In this document: positions 60,965-64,000 of the stretch, piece after piece | How the letters are laid out: every line of letters starts with the position of its first letter | How positions within the stretch are numbered: position 1 is the stretch's first letter | DNA from: Channa striata | Lineage: Eukaryota; Chordata; Actinopteri; Anabantiformes; Channidae | Assembly (NCBI GenBank): GCA_033026295.1 | Contig: CM065187.1 | Location: forward strand, 2,620,888 to 2,684,887 | Length of the DNA stretch: 64,000 bases | Direction of reading: 5' to 3' | Notes under the pieces: model-generated | Told to the model about the DNA's origin: nothing | Database searches by the model: none | The model's input: only the letters and a program-made list of their open reading frames with translations | Translations under genes and position numbers: made by a program

Positions 60965-61560
60965 AAACATAAGATGCCCTGCACAAAAATGTGCTAAAAC
61001 GTTTCGTTTGTCCCAAATCTCGATAGTTGAGCGACTTTTCGCCATCAGCCACGCTGTGACCCAGGCCTGGCGCGGCGGCAACACGTTGCCTGCCCCATAG
61101 CACGTGTTCGTGCGGCGGCGGGCTAACGGTGCCGAGTGGAGTCAATGTCCCGTCTCCAACACGTTCACGACACAAACGACAGTACCGACAGCTTTACGTT
61201 ACAATTTCAAAAACCTAAATTCAGCGGACGTTTTCATTAGCTCTACGTATACAGCGCAAGCTAACGCTAATGAGCAAAGCCTGGTTTCAAAGCATGTGCT
61301 TGAAATACAGATTATAGCGAGTGAGATTTCCGGGAGTTATCTATACATAAGGAGTACACACAATTATTACCCACACCATTATAGTTATAGTCAACTTTGC
61401 TAAAATGCAGCACCTGCGCATGGTCCTCCGTGTCACGCCAGCATCCGCCAAACTTCTTCTTCTTCTTCTTCTTCTTCTTCAGTTTCAGCTTTCTTCTTCT
61501 TCTTCTGCTGCTACTGTTGTTTAACACGTTTTGTTTTATTGCCACCTAGCGTTAGCTCAT
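60965..61560. promoter_or_regulatory. Orphan CpG-rich, promoter-like block
   Basis: CpG-dense sequence (about 61010-61160) in otherwise AT-rich DNA, with GCTAAC/GCTAAT at 61260-61271 and GTTAGC at 61551-61556 as at the other promoters. On the minus strand an ATG at 61045 opens 27 codons (MAKSRSTIEIWDKR...) up to a strong donor GTACGTAAAG at 60964. No downstream exon in the same frame was identified. It may start an unrecognised gene or a non-coding RNA. Confidence 0.4.
61456..61506. repeat. CTT/AAG trinucleotide tract
   Basis: Two runs of CTT (about 61456-61482 and 61491-61506) with a short interruption: a polypyrimidine tract on the plus strand at the edge of the orphan CpG block. The Lys/Arg-rich minus-strand frame across it is a composition effect. 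Confidence 0.9.
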
Positions 61561-61693
61561 CGCCATCGTTTTCCATGACTTACGTCCAAAAATTAAAGAC
61601 GTAAATACAAACTTACCAATTTTGCAGATCGTTTCCATGTGTGAATAGAATTACAAGCCTCAAACGTAACAAACCTAGGAATGTGAAAATCAA

Positions 61694-61715
61694 GGTACAT
61701 TGTGGGTAATGTAGG
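61694..61715 (-). promoter_or_regulatory. Possible ZNF143/THAP11 site
   Basis: On the minus strand CTACATTACCCACAATG matches the order of the ZNF143/THAP11 element (ACTACA, three bases, CCCA, ATG). Such sites are typically close to vertebrate promoters, supporting the view that the adjacent CpG block is one. Single match by eye. Confidence 0.35.
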
Positions 61716-61719
61716 CGCC

Positions 61720-62696
61720 AGGTTTTGATGAGGAAGTCAAATGTTTGGCATGTCAGACAATAACGGATTCAGCTGCATCCATTCGAATACATTTTGGGCT
61801 GAAAATCTCTTCGCACAGCCAATTGCATCAGTAAAAATATTCAACTGTAGATGGCGACACAGCCATTGTTTAAGGAATTATATGACAGCAAACCAAGTTT
61901 CATAACATCAAAAACATGGAAAAAGACTCACTTTTTTTTCAGACAGTTGTGGTCAAAGGTTCTGAAGTGGTGACACTGGTTCTCACTGTATAAAATGAAG
62001 TACCATCATCAGCAGTCCAAATCAATTTGATTTGGAGTGTTTGTCAGATAAAGAATGGGGCAAGACAGAAAAATCTGTAATATTTTAGCTCAGGACCCAA
62101 CCTGCTAGTGTTTGCAGATAGACAGAAAAATCTATGTGGACCCATAGTCGCTTTTTAAAGTCTCTAGACATCTTCACTTCTTAAACACTAATTAGAATTG
62201 TGTTGAAGAGTTTAGATGTATAGATGCAAAGCTACCATTCAATTGCCCAAATATCTATACCCAATAATCCATAAGGACGTTGTACATTTCTAGAAAGGTT
62301 TTTATAAACTCAATTACAGCAGCTTTGACTCTTTGTGTAAGTCTGCAAGCTTAGAAAAACTGGAGTTCAGAGGGTTACTGAGGTGATCACCTGTATGGCA
62401 GCTTTCCCCACCCCTGCAGAGGACCTATGAAGTTCTGTTAGAGTGACCCCGAAGTTCCTAGTCACTTCCTCTGTTTGGCCAGATGACCACCTCTAGGAGG
62501 AGTCTTGGTGGTTTCAAGCTTATTTTATTGCACAATTATTGGGGCCAATGTGATTCTGGGAACACTGCAAAAGCTTTAGAAATGTTTTTGTATACTTGCA
62601 CTGATCTACTTCTCACTACAAAATCCTATTGTGAAGATATAAAGAGTTCTTTGAACTTCTTGGCTTCGTTTCTTCTGACATCCAATGTGAATTGTA

Positions 62697-62733
<37 letters not shown>

Positions 62734-63790
62734 TTCTAAACAAAGTCCAGTCGGTTCATTTTGCTACGAGTGGACTCCAGTCACGTTCTAGACACATTTC
62801 GTTGATAATTAAAACAAACAGGATGCATCTTCATTTCGCCTTCAGATTTTAGATAAAAACAAGTCTGCTATTACGGGTTACTGATGGGAGACTAATGGGC
62901 AAGTGAATGGCAATTTCTATTTAAGACCTAATTTACAACAGAATCAAGTATGTAAAAACCAAAGGGAACTGGGAACTTCCTGAAGCTCTGATAGAAATTG
63001 GGAGTACACAGGCAATTTGTGCCAGTGAGGCAGAAAACACAACACGAGTATCCTTGAAAAGGCAAAAGAAAATTAAATGAAGCCATTTTAAATCTAAATT
63101 ACATATGCACTTCTCCTGTTCTGAAATGCTAAATGGGTGTTTCTTCCCTCCCCTCCCAAGACCATCCTTGGGCCAATTAGGTTGCTGAAATTTCCACTTT
63201 GTTCTCTTTTCTTATCAACCTGCTGACTTCTGGTTAACACTTTAGTAGCATCACGTAACAGGTCTCAGTTCTTTATCAATTTATGATATTTTAATATACT
63301 GTAAGCATGTGACTAAAAAAAACAAAACAGCACCAGAAGTAATTTGCACCTCCACCAGATTAGTCATTGTCCAACAATTCTGAGCAGTGCTGTGTGTGTG
63401 AGTGAGTGCATAATGCATTATGTGTGTGCATTCATCATACAATTGAATCTAGGATAAATCCTAAAATTGCCTCTAGTCACTTTGAAACAATTCAGCCTAG
63501 CTGTGGTTAATAATTAACAGTTTGCAGCAATATAACCCACACATTAGCGCTCACATGGATTACAAATACATGTCAAAATAAATATAAAAAGATACATGTT
63601 CTGTTTGCCTACTGTAAGCACAAATATACTGATTACATATAATCTGCAGGCTTTTTTCCCCAAAAAACTCAAAATGGAAAAGAAAGAAAAAGAAGGAAAT
63701 ATAGAAAATGAAAGAACTAAAGTTTATAAGAAAAAAGATTTAATTGAGAAAATAAAGTGAAGAAACATGTCCTGTTCATCACTACCTTGC
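61720..63790. other. Intergenic interval, no gene recognised
   Basis: AT-rich, with a CA microsatellite at 62700-62731. No recognised exon or transposon. Confidence 0.45.
62700..62731. repeat. CA dinucleotide microsatellite
   Basis: Sixteen uninterrupted CA units. Confidence 0.97.
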
Positions 63791-64000
63791 TCAGTCATTT
63801 GTGTCCATCACAGCCACGTGAACAAACAGTTTTGAAGGCGTCTCCACCAGAGGCAGAATTTGTGGTGTCCATGTGTCCTTCGAGGTGGTGAACAGTGCAA
63901 TCAACGTTTGTGTGTCTGTTATCCCAGCTGGCATTAGCTTGGCTAAGGCAGAGAATCCATCTACGTTTGGGTCATTGTTCTGCGACAGCGTGTTTCCCTG
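63791..64000 (-). CDS. Partial unidentified terminal exon at the right edge
   Basis: On the minus strand the frame is open from the window edge for 69 codons and ends with TGA at 63791. The composition looks protein-like: QGNTLSQNNDPNVDGFSALA, later ITDTQTLIALFTTSKDTWTP and KLFVHVAVMDTND at the end. I do not recognise the family. In human, THAP9, LIN54 and COPS4 follow SEC31A, but this peptide does not match what I remember of LIN54 or COPS4. The exon may begin off the window; whether it is really coding needs the neighbouring sequence. Confidence 0.4.
   Translation of the reverse strand, partial: QGNTLSQNNDPNVDGFSALAKLMPAGITDTQTLIALFTTSKDTWTPQILPLVETPSKLFVHVAVMDTND

Noticed and set aside
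61312..61545. Lys/Arg-rich minus-strand frame
   Set aside because: It is the translation of a CTT/AAG simple repeat.
1..64000. CRISPR arrays, bacterial operons, phage or viral genes, rRNA or tRNA genes
   Set aside because: Nothing of the sort was seen; the window is ordinary vertebrate DNA with intron-split genes.

Overview
The window is eukaryotic nuclear DNA from a ray-finned fish, probably a teleost with a compact genome. Genes are split into short GT-AG exons, introns are often 80-250 bp, CpG-rich promoters sit at gene starts, CA/TG microsatellites are common, and several short dispersed repeats typical of teleosts are present. All recognised genes are vertebrate genes. I rebuilt exons by hand from splice sites, reading phase and remembered family protein sequences; no alignment was run.

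Layout, left to right: (1) ahr, minus strand, first eight coding exons (566-5303); the rest lies off the left edge. (2) A complete nine-exon S-adenosylmethionine synthase gene of the mat2a type, minus strand (6459-10158), upstream of ahr on the same strand. (3) A gene-poor 4.4 kb stretch, then vamp8, plus strand (14992-17679). (4) hnrnpd (AUF1), minus strand (19733-22991), convergent with vamp8. (5) A tmem150c-like paralogue, plus strand (24830-28346). (6) enoph1, minus strand (29763-34223). (7) tmem150c, minus strand (36727-39053). (8) sec31a, minus strand, 27 coding exons (42025-57840), promoter near 59.4 kb. (9) About 4.6 kb without a recognised gene but with an orphan CpG-rich, promoter-like block at 61.0-61.7 kb, and at the right edge a partial unidentified minus-strand exon.

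The genes are mostly housekeeping: ligand-activated transcription (ahr), SAM synthesis (mat2a type), methionine salvage (enoph1), mRNA stability (hnrnpd), COPII vesicle budding (sec31a), vesicle fusion (vamp8) and two small multipass membrane proteins. The mat2a type gene and enoph1 belong to the same methionine/SAM economy, but I see no evidence of co-regulation. hnrnpd-enoph1-tmem150c-sec31a matches human 4q21; mat2a-vamp8 matches human 2p11; AHR is on human chromosome 7. The block therefore joins segments that are separate in human.

The strongest unusual observations are these. tmem150c and its inverted paralogue flank enoph1 and share an exon plan, including a U12-type (minor spliceosome) intron with textbook donor and branch site in both copies. 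The paralogue has one exon that is one base short (177 versus 178 nt), so it is either a pseudogene, rescued by a downstream splice acceptor, or a sequence error. ahr has a GC-AG intron forced by reading phase. sec31a contains a long open readthrough into an intron, and a coding-looking terminal exon with its own poly(A) signal lies inside the sec31a 5' intron. GCTAAC/GTTAGC motifs cluster at several CpG promoters.
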